From positions 434,001 to 498,000 of the forward strand of contig CAVRLX010000009.1 of NCBI GenBank assembly GCA_963721725.1: DNA of 64,000 nt, written 5' to 3'. This stretch comes from RI-153 sp963721725. GTDB lineage: Bacteria; Chloroflexota; Anaerolineae; Caldilineales; Caldilineaceae. Shown piece after piece: positions 8,584 through 18,032 of the stretch. Made by a program: the position numbers and the translations under genes. The notes under the pieces were generated by a model. That model saw nothing but the letters and a program-made list of their open reading frames with translations. It had not been told where the DNA came from and did no database searches. How positions within the stretch are numbered: the first letter of the stretch is position 1; every line of letters begins with the position of its first letter.

Positions 8584-9366
8584 ATGGCTGGTCTATCCTC
8601 ATTTTGGACGATGGTCTCTACATTTTTTCGCCAAAATACACCGCTGTCGGCAACCGAAACCGTCACGATTTCCAAAACACACAGTGACACATCGCCAAAG
8701 TTCAACCCGTTTCAGCGCAAGGAACACGAATTTGTGGTAATCGGCTTGGGGCGCTTTGGCACTTCTGTTGCCACCACTCTGGTGGAACATGGCCGCAATG
8801 TGCTTGCCATTGACACCGACGCCGAGCGGGTGCAGCATCTTAGCTCTGTGTTGCCCCACATTGTGCAGCTTGATGCCACCAACATTGACGCTCTGCGCCA
8901 GGTGGGCGTAGACAGCTTCGACACCGGGCTGGTCTGCATTGGCACGGATTTTGAGAGCAATTTGTTGGCGACGGTGTTGTTGCGTCAACTGGGTGTGAAG
9001 CGGGTGATCGCCAAAGCGCGCACGCGCACCCAGCGCGAAATCCTGATCAAAGTCGGGGCCGATGAAGTCATTCTGCCTGAACACGAAGCGGGCATTCGCC
9101 TGGGCCGCAAAATGGCCGCGGGTCACTTGGTGGATTATTTGGAAGTCAGCGACGACGTGGGTGTGGTCGAACTCATGGCGCCGCCCAGCCTGTGGGGACA
9201 TTCGCTTTCGGAGATCAGCTTGCGCCAGCGCTATGGCCTCACGGTGATGGCGGTGCGCCGTGGCGACGATCTAATTGTCAGCCCCAGCGCTAACTTCCGC
9301 ATTGAAGAGCACGATATGCTGGTGGTGCTGGGCCGCATTGAAGATGCGGAGCGGTTGCGGCAATGA
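8584..9366 (+). CDS. TrkA/KtrA-type potassium channel regulatory protein (RCK domains)
   Basis: A 260-residue cytoplasmic protein. After a poorly conserved N-terminal extension of about 46 residues comes an RCK-N Rossmann fold with VVIGLGRFGTS (GxGxxG at 54-59) and acidic LAIDTD at the end of the second strand, which favours NAD(H)/adenine nucleotide. An RCK-C domain follows from about residue 180 (ELMAPPSLWGHSLSEISL to MLVVLGRIEDAERL). Such proteins gate TrkH/KtrB-type K+ transporters or channels, but no membrane partner is encoded in the window. GAGG precedes the ATG at 8584. It stands first in a plus-strand series with hisD, though a palindromic element separates them and they need not be co-transcribed. 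Confidence 0.85.
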   Translation: MAGLSSFWTMVSTFFRQNTPLSATETVTISKTHSDTSPKFNPFQRKEHEFVVIGLGRFGTSVATTLVEHGRNVLAIDTDAERVQHLSSVLPHIVQLDATNIDALRQVGVDSFDTGLVCIGTDFESNLLATVLLRQLGVKRVIAKARTRTQREILIKVGADEVILPEHEAGIRLGRKMAAGHLVDYLEVSDDVGVVELMAPPSLWGHSLSEISLRQRYGLTVMAVRRGDDLIVSPSANFRIEEHDMLVVLGRIEDAERLRQ

Positions 9367-9368
9367 GG

Positions 9369-9494
9369 TAAATTGCAAATTGCGAATGTATCTATTCAGG
9401 TCTAGGGTGCGACGCACTCGCCACACACGCGTTTCACAACCGTTCTACTCCTGGCGAGTGTGTCGCACCTGTATCGTTACTTGCAAATTGCGAA
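9369..9494. mobile_element. MITE-like palindromic element flanked by 14-bp direct repeats
   Basis: GGTGCGACGCACTCGCCA (9406-9423) and TGGCGAGTGTGTCGCACC (9452-9469) are an 18-bp inverted repeat with one mismatch around a 28-base loop. The whole is bounded by identical 14-mers TTGCAAATTGCGAA at 9373-9386 and 9481-9494, themselves two heptads. A related copy lies at 21816-21880. No protein is encoded. The stretch after it (9505-9530) has further heptads, CGTCCAT CGTCATT CGTCATT. Confidence 0.6.
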
Positions 9495-9539
9495 GTTTAG
9501 TTCGTCCATCGTCATTCGTCATTTTGAAAGCTTGATGCC

Positions 9540-10883
9540 ATGCCTGAACTGATTCCTCTTTACGACGTCCCCACCGCGCAGCGCTCGATTTTGCGCCGTC
9601 AGCGTTGGGATAGCTATGAAGTGCCGTCATCCATGATCGACGCCAACGAGCGACTCTTTGGCGAGCGGATCGGCCCTGATGAGGCGGTGCGTCGGATTTT
9701 GGCCGATGTGCGCGATCGCGGCGATACAGCGTTGCGCCATTGGACCGAAACCCTGGATCGGGTCTCGCCCGCCCATCTGCGCGTGCCCCAGGCGGAGATT
9801 GACAACGCGCTGGCCTCGGTGGACCCCGCCGTGGTGGATGCGCTGCGACTGGCGGCGCGCCGTATTGAGAATTTCCACCGCCGCCAGCCCAACCTGAGCT
9901 GGATCCACAACGACGACGAGGGGACACTGGGCCAACTTGTGCGCCCGATTGGCCGTGTGGGCATCTACGTCCCCGGCGGCACGGCTCCCCTGCCCAGCAC
10001 GCTGCTGATGACGGCAATTCCGGCGCGTGTGGCTGGCGTCCCCCACATCGCCGTGATCTCACCGCCACAGCGCGACACGGGCCTGCCCCATCCTGTCACA
10101 TTAGCGGCGGCTGCCGTGGCGGGCGTGGATGTGGTCTATGTGGCGGGCGGCGCACAGGCCATGGCGGCCTTTGCGTTTGGCACCGAAAGCATCGAAGCCG
10201 TGGACAAGATCTGCGGGCCGGGCAATCTTTTTGTCACACTGGCAAAGCGCCAACTCTACGGTCTCGTGGGGATCGACGGGCTGCCTGGCCCCACAGAGAC
10301 GGTGGTAGTGGCCGACGAAAGCGCTGATCCACAGTTGGCGGCGGCGGATCTGCTGGCCCAGGCCGAGCATGATATTTTGGCCTGTGCCATTTTGCTCACC
10401 CATAGCCGATCTTTGGCGGAGGCAGTACAAGTGGCCGTGGCGCAACAGATGGAAGAGTTGGACCGCACCGACATTATCGCTGCCGCCCTTGCCAACGGAT
10501 CCGGGATTGTGGTCACCGAGGGGCTGGCACAGAGTTTTGATCTCGCCAATGCCTATGCCCCTGAACATCTCTGTTTGCTTGTGGCTGATCCGTGGACACA
10601 CCTGGATAAGATCCAAAATGCTGGAGGTGTCTTTTTGGGCGAACGCAGCTTTGAAGTGCTGGGCGACTATGTGGCTGGCCCCAGCCATGTGATGCCCACT
10701 GGCGGCACGGCCCGCTTTGCCAGCCCGATCAACGTCACCGACTTTGTCAAAATCGTCAGCATCATCGGCCTCAACGAGCGCGCCCTGGCCCGCATTGGTC
10801 CCGCCGCCCAGACGCTGGCCGAGGCCGAAGGCTTGACGGCCCACGCGGCGGCAGTGAAGAAGCGATTAGGTATTGGATATTAG
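9540..10883 (+). CDS. hisD: Histidinol dehydrogenase
   Basis: HisD oxidises histidinol to histidine in two NAD-dependent steps, the last of histidine synthesis; it is a zinc enzyme. The 447-residue product is full length and in frame. Recognisable segments are GRVGIYVPGGTAPLPSTLLM, VDKICGPGNLFVTLAKRQL, GPTETVVVADESAD, LAQAEHDILACAILL (Gln and His of the zinc site), AYAPEHLCL and PSHVMPTGGTARFASPI. hisC follows on the same strand within 60 bases, so the two likely form a small his operon. The stop codon lies inside a heptad-periodic sequence, which also supplies the last codons. No strong ribosome binding site precedes the ATG at 9540. Confidence 0.95.
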   Translation: MPELIPLYDVPTAQRSILRRQRWDSYEVPSSMIDANERLFGERIGPDEAVRRILADVRDRGDTALRHWTETLDRVSPAHLRVPQAEIDNALASVDPAVVDALRLAARRIENFHRRQPNLSWIHNDDEGTLGQLVRPIGRVGIYVPGGTAPLPSTLLMTAIPARVAGVPHIAVISPPQRDTGLPHPVTLAAAAVAGVDVVYVAGGAQAMAAFAFGTESIEAVDKICGPGNLFVTLAKRQLYGLVGIDGLPGPTETVVVADESADPQLAAADLLAQAEHDILACAILLTHSRSLAEAVQVAVAQQMEELDRTDIIAAALANGSGIVVTEGLAQSFDLANAYAPEHLCLLVADPWTHLDKIQNAGGVFLGERSFEVLGDYVAGPSHVMPTGGTARFASPINVTDFVKIVSIIGLNERALARIGPAAQTLAEAEGLTAHAAAVKKRLGIGY

Positions 10884-10912
10884 GGATTGGATACGGGGCT
10901 AACCAATACCCG
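10866..10912. repeat. Heptad-periodic gap sequence at the hisD-hisC junction
   Basis: The run reads AGGTATT GGATATT AGGGATT GGATACG GGGCTAA CCAATAC CCGATCT, a 7-base step in which the first half is roughly complementary to the second (ATTGG against CCAAT). It includes the hisD stop codon. It is of the same sequence family as the element at 34973-35062. Confidence 0.6.
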
Positions 10913-10938
10913 ATCTCCACATGAGAAGAGCCATTTCT

Positions 10939-12064
10939 ATGTCTGAACAAGCTTTCCACACGCTGCTTAACCCCCACCTTGCCGATCTGGAAGAGTATAC
11001 CCCGATCCAGCCCTTTGAGGTGCTGAGCGCTCGGCTGGGGATTCCCGCCGAGCGTATTATTAAACTGGATGCCAACGAAAACCCCTATGGCCCGCTGCCC
11101 GCGGTGACCGAGGCGCTGGCCGAGTACAACTATTATCATATCTACCCCGACCCGCAGCAGAGCGAATTACGCGCTGCGCTTAGCAATTTTGTGGGTGTGC
11201 CTGCCGCCAACATCGTCCCCAGCCACGGCGCGGATGAAATGTTGGACTATCTCTGCCGCCTCTTTCTTGCTCCCGGCGATGCCATTATCAACACCCCGCC
11301 CACCTTTGGCATGTACAGCTTCGATGCCAAATTGTGCGGGGCCGCGGTCATCGACGTGTGCGCGCACGGAGAATTACGATGTGGATGTGGCAGGGATTGA
11401 AGCCGCGGCGACGGCAGACGATGCAATTCGCGCCAAACTCCTCTTCCTCACGTCGCCCAACAACCCCTCCGGCACATGGCTTTCGGATGACGATCTGCGC
11501 CGCTTGCTGGCGCTGCCGCTGATGGTCATTTTGGACGAGGCGTATGTGGAGTTTGCCGATTACCCCAGCCGCGCCGACTGGGTGCTTCGCCACGACAATC
11601 TAATCGTGCTGCGCACCTTTAGCAAAGCGGCTGGGATCGCCGGGCTGCGTCTGGGCTATGCCATCTTGCCTGACTGGCTGCTGCCCCAGGTGTGGAAATT
11701 CAAACAGCCCTATAATGTGAATGTGGCGGCATCCGTGGCGGGGATCGCCAGCCTGCGCCATGTGGATCAGATCTACGCTGTTGTCGAAAAACTCAAAAGT
11801 GAACGTGCACGCCTTTTCGCCGCACTGCGCGAGATCCCCTATCTCGAACCCGTTCCGTCACAGGCCAACTTTATTCTCTGCCGGGTGGAAGGGCGCAGCG
11901 CGCTTGATCTGAAAGTGGCCTTGGAAGCGCAGGGGATTTTGCTGCGCCACTATCGCAAGCCAGGGCTGGAAAACTGCATTCGTGTCTCCGTGGGGCGACC
12001 CGAACAGACCGACGCGTTGCTGGCGGCGCTGCGTGAGTTGAGCGAATCCTATCCAAACGGATAG
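10939..12064 (+). CDS. hisC: Histidinol-phosphate aminotransferase, one frameshift
   Basis: HisC is a PLP-dependent class I/II aminotransferase that converts imidazole-acetol phosphate to histidinol phosphate. The N-terminus has KLDANENPYGPLP and SHGADEMLDYLCRLF. After about 11365 the match passes to a neighbouring frame (RTENYDVDVAGIE, SPNNPSGTWLS, ILDEAYVEFADY, the PLP-lysine motif TFSKAAGIAGLRLGY, CIRVSVGRPEQ). One single-base change around 11360-11370 joins the two parts. An ATG at 10921 is also in frame; 10939 is preferred because AGAAGAG lies before it and family members begin close to MSEQ. It is next to hisD. Confidence 0.9.
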
Positions 12065-12120
12065 GCACCAACCGGAGTCCGCTCACAGAGCGGCAGTGGC
12101 AGATGGCGTACAACAGGGAG

Positions 12121-12766
12121 ATGGACAAGATTGCACTGCTCATTCTTTCTGATGACCGCCTGACCCGCGCCGGGCTGGCTGCGGTGTTGACCGATGCCGC
12201 CGATCTGACCGTGCTGGGCGAGAGCGGCAGCCACGGCGACATCGCCGATCTGCTCGATCTCTATGCGCCGGATCTGCTCTTGTGGGATTTGGGCTGGGAC
12301 CCTGCCCACGAGGATGGCGATTCGACGGCGCTGCAACGGTTGGCCGCCGCCGCAGATCTTGACGTGCCCGTGGTGGCGCTGTTGCCCGATCCGGCATGGG
12401 CGATGGAAACTTGGCACACGGGCGTGGTGGGTCTATTGCCACGCTCGATTGGTGTGGGGCCGTTGTGCGCGGCGCTTTTGGCCGCAGCCAATGGCCTGCG
12501 CGTGCTTGATCCTAGCCTGGCGCAGGTGTTGATTACCCCCCAGAGCGATCCTGGCCTTGCTTTGCTTGAACCCCTCACCCCACGCGAAGAAGAAGTGCTG
12601 ACCCTGTTGGCCGAAGGCATGACCAACCGCGCGATTGGCCGCGCCCTCAGCATCAGCGAACACACCGCCAAGTTTCACGTCCAAGCATTGATGGGCAAAC
12701 TGGGCGCGCAAAGCCGCACAGAAGCCGTGGTGCGCGCTGACGCGAGTAGGCTTGCTTACGCTTTAG
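12121..12766 (+). CDS. LuxR/NarL-type response regulator, C-terminal frameshift
   Basis: Residues 1-115 resemble a receiver domain (LILSDDRLTRAGLAAVLTD, then LYAPDLLLWDLGW, where the Asp could be the phosphoacceptor). Residues about 145-205 are a LuxR helix-turn-helix (LTPREEEVLTLLAEGMTNRA, ALSISEHTAKFHV, KLGAQSRTEAVV). The open frame runs on to 12924, but the last 65 codons read through non-coding repeat sequence. In the next frame the expected family ending TRVGLLTL and a stop at 12764-12766 appear, so a one-base break near 12733 is likely. The start may be 12121 or the in-frame ATG at 12103. No sensor kinase is encoded nearby, so the signal is unknown. Confidence 0.8.
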
Positions 12767-13059
12767 ATGCCCGGCTTCGCATTTTCTGTGCGCTTTTCGC
12801 ACCAAGCAGCAAATGGATACTTCATCAAAGATGCAGGGAAGAGAATGGAACACGGATTTTCAGGAGTGAGCGGATAAAACAGATTGTTTTTTTTGCTCTT
12901 TACACCTTTGCGGGTTTGCGCTAGCTCTTTGCGTATCTCTGCCTCTCTGCGCTCTCTGCATTAATTTTAGTCGCTACTCGTGAACGCTTTGCGTTTTCAA
13001 ATCCTCTCTGCTATCGTTTCCCCAGGCCCCGTTTGAATCCACACTCTTGAGGAGAGACC
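12767..13059. repeat. Intergenic region with dispersed repeat sequence
   Basis: About 290 bases without a gene. Positions 12838-12890 (AGAATGGAACACGGATTTTC and following) match the repeat class at 4298-4341 and 60656-60712. Positions 12895-12960 are a CTCTTTGCG/CTCTCTGCG-rich stretch, of which a diverged reverse counterpart occurs at about 23590-23640. No promoter or terminator was recognised with confidence. Confidence 0.5.
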
Positions 13060-14091
13060 ATGACAGACAAGCTACGATTGGCGCTGGTTGGCTGCGGAGC
13101 CATTGCCCGCTATCACCTGGACGGCATCTATGAAAGCGCACCGCGCATTCAGGTGACGGCAGTCATCGATCCGAATCCAGAACGGGCAGCGGTCTATGCC
13201 AAAGAGACCGGGGCTATGCCCTTTTCGTCACTGGCCGAGGCGCTGGAAAGCGACAGCTTTGACGCCGTTGACATTATGGTCCCGCACGATCTACACGAGG
13301 AATTGGCATTGATGACCTTTGCGGCGGGCAAGCATCTACTCTTGGAGAAGCCAATGGCCCCCACGTTGGACGCCTGTCAGCGCATTCTTGATGCTGCGGC
13401 GGAGGCACAACAACGCTTTCCAGGGCTGGTCTTTATGGTGGCCGAGAACGCCCAATATTGGCCCGAAGTGGTGCTGGCGAAAGAACTCATTGACGAAGGC
13501 ACGATTGGCGACATTATCACCGCCCGCGCCGCCTTTGAGATGGAGTTGGATCCCTACTTTTTCGGCGACGCCCAGCCCTGGCGCTATGCGCTTTCCAAAA
13601 CCGGCGGCGGCATTGCCATTGATGGCGGCTCCCATTGGATCCGTCCGTTGCGCATGTGGCTGGGCGAAATTGAGGAAGTGGTGGGGGTGACGGGACGTCC
13701 GTTGGCGCAGATGGAAGGCGAATCGTTGGTGCGCTCGCTGCTACGCTTCGAATCAGGCACGGTGGCGCAGTTTGACGCGCTGATGGCAGAGACCGTACTC
13801 GGCCCGGAACCGTGGTGGCGGATCACCGGCACAAAGGGCGAAATCATCATCGAAGGCGGCTTTGAAGGCGGGCTGAAACTCTACACCGCTGATCATCGCG
13901 AGGGGCAGCGCATGGCCGATGCACAGGGCTATGCCAAATCGTTTGGGCCGGAGCTGGCCGACTTTGCACATGCCGTGTTGGATGGCACACCACTGGCCGC
14001 CGGGCCGGAAGCGTCATTAGGCGAGTTGCGCACAGTGTTAGCGCTCTATCGCTCAGTCGAGAGTCGCCGCTGGGAGCCGGTGTGGGCGTAG
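13060..14091 (+). CDS. Gfo/Idh/MocA-family oxidoreductase
   Basis: A 343-residue NAD(P)-dependent dehydrogenase of the glucose-fructose oxidoreductase / inositol dehydrogenase superfamily. The N-terminal Rossmann fold has ALVGCGAIARYH (GxGxxx at 11-16) and AVIDPNPE, and the catalytic EKP is at 96-98 (LLLEKPMAPTLD). In the C-terminal domain, GGIAIDGGSHWIRPLRMWLG gives the substrate-site Asp-x-x-x-His. The substrate, probably a sugar or polyol, cannot be told from sequence. GAGGAGAG lies six bases before the ATG at 13060. The end overlaps the next gene by ten bases, so they are probably co-transcribed, although no functional link is obvious. Confidence 0.9.
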   Translation: MTDKLRLALVGCGAIARYHLDGIYESAPRIQVTAVIDPNPERAAVYAKETGAMPFSSLAEALESDSFDAVDIMVPHDLHEELALMTFAAGKHLLLEKPMAPTLDACQRILDAAAEAQQRFPGLVFMVAENAQYWPEVVLAKELIDEGTIGDIITARAAFEMELDPYFFGDAQPWRYALSKTGGGIAIDGGSHWIRPLRMWLGEIEEVVGVTGRPLAQMEGESLVRSLLRFESGTVAQFDALMAETVLGPEPWWRITGTKGEIIIEGGFEGGLKLYTADHREGQRMADAQGYAKSFGPELADFAHAVLDGTPLAAGPEASLGELRTVLALYRSVESRRWEPVWA

Positions 14092-14552
14092 ATCAGCCGG
14101 GAGTGCCTCAGCATTTTGGCATTGGCATCTACATGGGCAAACATTGGGAAAACGTGGGTATTCTCTGGCGTGGGGCCTACCAACTGGGGGCCAGCTACAT
14201 CTTCACCATCGGCCAACGCTATCAGAGAGCATCCACGGACACCGAAAAAAGTTGGCTGCATATTCCGCTTTTTCAATACGAGAGTTTCGAGATAATGTTG
14301 TCCAGTGCCGCCTATGCGGCCCCGCTGGTGGCCGTGGAACAAGGCGGCACGCCATTGCCCCATTTCCAACACCCACCGCGGGCGATCTATATCCTGGGCG
14401 CAGAAGACAGCGGTCTCCCCGGTCATGTTCTTAATCGCTGTCATCACCGGGTATCCATTCCGGCAGTGCGCAAAGATAGTTATAACGTTGCCATTGCAGG
14501 CACGCTGGTCATGTATGATCGGCTGATCAAGCAAAACCCTGTATTTGAATAG
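14082..14552 (+). CDS. SpoU/TrmH-family RNA 2'-O-methyltransferase
   Basis: A 156-residue SPOUT-fold enzyme that should methylate a ribose in tRNA or rRNA using S-adenosylmethionine. FGIGIYMGKHWENVGILWRG contains the substrate-side Asn and Arg of motif 1 (NVGxLWR). AIYILGAEDSGLPGHVL is motif 2 and VRKDSYNVAIAGTLVMYDR motif 3 of the knotted SAM site. In motif 3 the usual SLN is SYN, a mild deviation. The start is probably GTG at 14082, inside the end of the Gfo/Idh gene, because the first conserved strand begins by about 14110. The length fits the short TrmH/TrmL-like group without an RNA-binding extension. Confidence 0.85.
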   Translation: MGVDQPGVPQHFGIGIYMGKHWENVGILWRGAYQLGASYIFTIGQRYQRASTDTEKSWLHIPLFQYESFEIMLSSAAYAAPLVAVEQGGTPLPHFQHPPRAIYILGAEDSGLPGHVLNRCHHRVSIPAVRKDSYNVAIAGTLVMYDRLIKQNPVFE

Positions 14553-14575
14553 ACTAACTTCACAAAGGAATTACC

Positions 14576-14998
14576 ATGAAAACGTTCCATGCTGCCACCA
14601 ACATTAAGGCTTCCCCCAAAAGGGTTTGGAAGTTTCTCACCGATACCGCCAGCTACCCTAACTGGGATCCCGGCACCATCCGCATTGAAGGCAAAATTGT
14701 AGAAGGAGGCACCATCACCGCCTATAGCAAACTCAGCCCCAAGCGCGCCTTTCCCGTCAAGGTTATCGAACTTGTCCCTAACCAGCGCATGGTCTGGATG
14801 GGTGGAATGCCGCTGGGGCTGTTCAAAGGCGTACGCACCTTTACGCTCAAACCCCAGGCCGATGGCAGCACCGATTTTGATCTGCGCGAGGTATTCAGCG
14901 GGCCGCTGCTGCCGTTGATTGGCCGCTCTCTGCCCGACATGACGCAAACCTTTGCTGACTTCGCCGCTGGATTAAAGGCGCGGGCGGAGAAGAAGTAG
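14576..14998 (+). CDS. SRPBCC (START/Bet v1-like) domain protein
   Basis: This 140-residue protein shows the pattern of polyketide cyclase/dehydratase-like SRPBCC proteins: FHAATNIKASPKRVWKFLTD, TASYPNWDP, the central FTLKPQADGSTDFDLREVF and a long C-terminal helix ending in a Lys-rich tail. Such domains bind lipids or hydrophobic ligands in a deep pocket, and no catalytic residues can be assigned. AAGGA precedes the ATG at 14576. It lies 23 bases after the SpoU gene on the same strand. Confidence 0.8.
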   Translation: MKTFHAATNIKASPKRVWKFLTDTASYPNWDPGTIRIEGKIVEGGTITAYSKLSPKRAFPVKVIELVPNQRMVWMGGMPLGLFKGVRTFTLKPQADGSTDFDLREVFSGPLLPLIGRSLPDMTQTFADFAAGLKARAEKK

Positions 14999-15071
14999 CG
15001 TCTGCAACTGATGAGACATCAGATGCCGGATGCCAACCGTAAAATCACTGGTACCAAAGGGGCATTCTGGC

Positions 15072-17544
15072 ATGGCTAAACCGCATCTTTCCATACGCTG
15101 GCCTGGGATCGCAGCCCTGATCGGCTTGTTGGTCATGGTTTATACCCTCTCCAATGCCGGTGTTTTTCACATTATCGATGAAGATAGCCGCTTTGCCGTG
15201 ACAGAATCCGTGGCGCTGCGCGGGGATCTGGACACCAACGCGATTGCTTGGACACAGTGGGTCAATACACCGCGGGAGGCTCAGGGCGACTTCGGGCCAA
15301 ACGGGGAGGTTTACAGCAAAAAAGGCCCAGCCCAGCCCCTGCTCAGCGTAGTTTGGTATCTTTTGCTGCTTGTGCCCCTGCGCCTTCTTTCCGCTTATTT
15401 CGAGATATCACTGGGCATGCTCCAATGGAGCATGCTTTTTTCGGGGGTAATTACTGCCATCACGGCTGCGTTGGTCTGGTTAACGGCGATCCGGCTTGGC
15501 TATGCTGACCGTGTGGGGTGTGTGCTGGCTCTACTCTTTGGATTGGCAACCATTGCCTGGCCCTATGCCACCTATCTCCTGGCCGAACCGCTGAGCGCGT
15601 TAAGCTTGCTTTTCTCTTTTTACGCCCTTGTGGTGTGGCGCAATCATCTAAATTCCCACGCGAAATCGCCCGACAACGCATCCGATATGCCCGTAGATCA
15701 TATCTCGGCGGCGGGGACAAAGTGGCTGTGGCTGGCTGGCATTGCGGGCGGTGTTGCCGTTGCCACAACCATTGTCCATGTGCTACTCATCGGCGTACTT
15801 GGCCTCTATTGGCTGATCTTGGCCGGACATGCTCTGGGTTCGCTGGAAGCAACGGGTCAACGCAAAGCCACACTGTTGCTGCAATGGGGAATTCCGTTTG
15901 TGATGCCGCTGGCACTCACAGCCCTGTTAATGGTTGCTTACAACAGCGCACGTTTTGGCCTTTTCTGGAATACAGGCTATCAGATTTTCGACGGCGAATT
16001 CTTTATCACACCGCTCTGGCAGGGGGTCTGCGGGCTGCTCTTTAGCCCCTATCGTAGTTTCTTTTTACACTCGCCTGTCTTCATTGCCAGCCTCTTGGCA
16101 TTCCCGCTTTTTTACCGACGCCATAGGTTCGAAGCGCTGACAATCCTGGGGATAAGCCTTGTGATCATCGTCCTGTATGGCAAGTGGTGGATGTGGTGGG
16201 GCGGGTATGCCTGGGGTCCGCGCTTTTTGGTTCCCCTGGCTCCCTTTTGGATACTGCTACTCGCCCCCCTCATGCAACGCTGGCTGCCAACTCCCGAACA
16301 AAAGCACCATAATGGGCAGACGACAACCAAGATCTGGTCTCGCCTTGCTGGTAATTCTTTCGGTTACCGTACAAATGTCTGCCGTTGCCGTCAATTTTGT
16401 TAACTTTGAAACCGAACTGCGCGGCATCTTCCCCACAGATCGGCTCGAGCCGCTCCGGTACGGCCCGCCCGCCACCTCGCTCGTGGATATCCTTGCCAGC
16501 CCTGTTTTGGGCCAATGGCGCATGTTGCTGCGCGATCCTATTGCCAATTCTGATCTGGCATGGCTGCGCACCAACGGCGTGGTCCTCTGGCCGGTTGTCC
16601 TCGTCGGCTTCACAAGCACGCTGATTGCCGCCGCGCTTCTGGTGCGTTGGTGGCATGGTGTAGATCGAAAACGGCTGGCCCATGCACAGATAATGACATG
16701 GCTTCCCCTCGCCCTTGCCCTTACCGTGATGCTGGTTTGGACAAGTCAGGTGAGCAGCGATCCGCGCTATGGCACTGCCGGGGAAGGGTATCGCGCCATT
16801 TTGGATAAAATCCGTCAAGAAAGTTCAGCCGAAGACGCCGTCGTCACGGTCACCCCGTATCATTACACAATCCCCATGAACTGGTTTCAGTCCGCATTGC
16901 CCCTCTATGGCTATGCCCCGGACAGTTTGGCCCATGCCGAATCAAAGATGCTTTTGACGTCTGTGGTGGCGGAACATCCGCGCATCTGGTTTGTGACCGC
17001 TGGCTTGCCCCCTGCCGATCCAAATAACAGTGTCGAACGCTGGCTGGCCGCAGCGGGCTACAAAGCAGATGACCAGTGGTACGGCGATTTTCGGCTAGTG
17101 CGCTATGCCACCGCCGCCCACACCGCGGATTTCCGAGAGATCCCACTGGATACCCGCTTAAAAGATGACGGCAATCTTATCGAATTGGTCAACGCGTGGG
17201 CTGGGGCCGACGCACAATCCGGTGAGACATTCCCTGTGGAAATCACATTTCGGATGAAAGAAACAAGCGGCGCTAACTTGCGCTGGTTTGTGCAGGTATT
17301 GAACGCTGTCGGTGAACCCGTTGCCATGACCGACACTGCCTCGCAGGGCGGCTACCGTTCTTTTGGGGATCTGACTTTGGGAGAAGAATACAGCGAGCGC
17401 CTTGGTCTTCAAATGCCGCGCCCGTTACCCGCCGGTCACTATCAATTGATTGCAGGCGTGTACAATCCTGATCGAGCGGGGGCGCGCCTCATCACCCCCA
17501 CAGGCGAGGACTACGTTACGTTGGCACAGGTTACAGTTCCATAA
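15072..17544 (+). CDS. Large integral membrane protein, GT-C glycosyltransferase-like, one frameshift
   Basis: The protein is about 824 residues once a break near 16320-16350 is bridged (IWSRL joins LALLVILSVTVQ). The N-terminal half has many hydrophobic spans and the pattern IDEDSRFAVTESVALRGDL, then GEVYSKKGPAQPLLSVVWY, as in GT-C/GT39-type lipid-linked sugar transferases, whose catalytic acid sits in the first outer loop (DED here). WGGYAWGPRFLVPLAPFW is a typical later loop. The C-terminal 120 residues form a soluble beta domain (PAGHYQLIAGVYNPDRAGARL) that often follows these membrane domains in Chloroflexota. ATG 15072 is preferred over 15030 because AAAGGGG lies ten bases upstream. Acceptor and donor are unknown. 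Confidence 0.7.
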
Positions 17545-17777
17545 CCTGCACCGCGCTTCATCGTCGGCTGTAAGCTCTGAAGAACCTCAACCAGCCAGAC
17601 AAATTTTTTAGAAAATTCGCCTGCCGCATCCACAACTGGACGCATCCCGGACGCGACTTTGCTATGCTATAGTACGCAGCGCCACAAAGGAACAGTTTCT
17701 GCTCTTTGAAACATGTCCTTGTGTGCTGCTGCGAAGTATAAAAGGAGACAGATAACCATACTCAGGAGAGAAAACTG
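17545..17777. other. Intergenic region before a short membrane reading frame
   Basis: The stretch holds TTGCTATGCTATAGT at about 17659-17673, which could serve as a -10 region, but no clear -35 or terminator. AGGAGAG at 17764-17770 is a good ribosome binding site for the following ATG. Confidence 0.35.
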
Positions 17778-18032
17778 ATGGGAGAAATCGTGCTAGGGCT
17801 GCTCTGGCAACTGCCCTTTTTGCCGTCTACGGATTGGATCTATTGGCGGCGCGCCAGGAACGCAGCCAACGCTCCTGCCAGATCACGGCTGGGCTGCTGC
17901 TCTTGTTGCTGAATGGCATCGTGCTCAACAGCCTGAGCTTGTGGTTGCCAGGGGTTCTCGTGGCACAGGAGATAGACTACAGCCGCATTCGCAGCCTTTT
18001 ACAAGGGATATCCCTTCTATACTGCCAGATAA
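17778..18032 (+). pseudogene. Short or broken membrane-protein reading frame
   Basis: I do not recognise this. The ATG at 17778 follows AGGAGAG by seven bases and opens MGEIVLGLLWQLPF. A shift at a run of five T (17817-17821) continues as AVYGLDLLAARQERSQRSC, then the hydrophobic segment LLLLLLNGIVLNSLSLWLPG and IDYSRIRSLLQGI. A second shift would give a stop near 18030, inside the end of the convergent urtE. The predicted product has two hydrophobic spans in about 85 residues. It may be the remnant of a longer membrane protein or a genuine small one. Without a shift the frame stops after about 43 codons. Confidence 0.3.

Noticed and set aside
12767..12924. C-terminal extension of the LuxR-type regulator
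   Set aside because: These codons read through dispersed repeat sequence; the expected family ending and stop are in the adjacent frame at 12764-12766.
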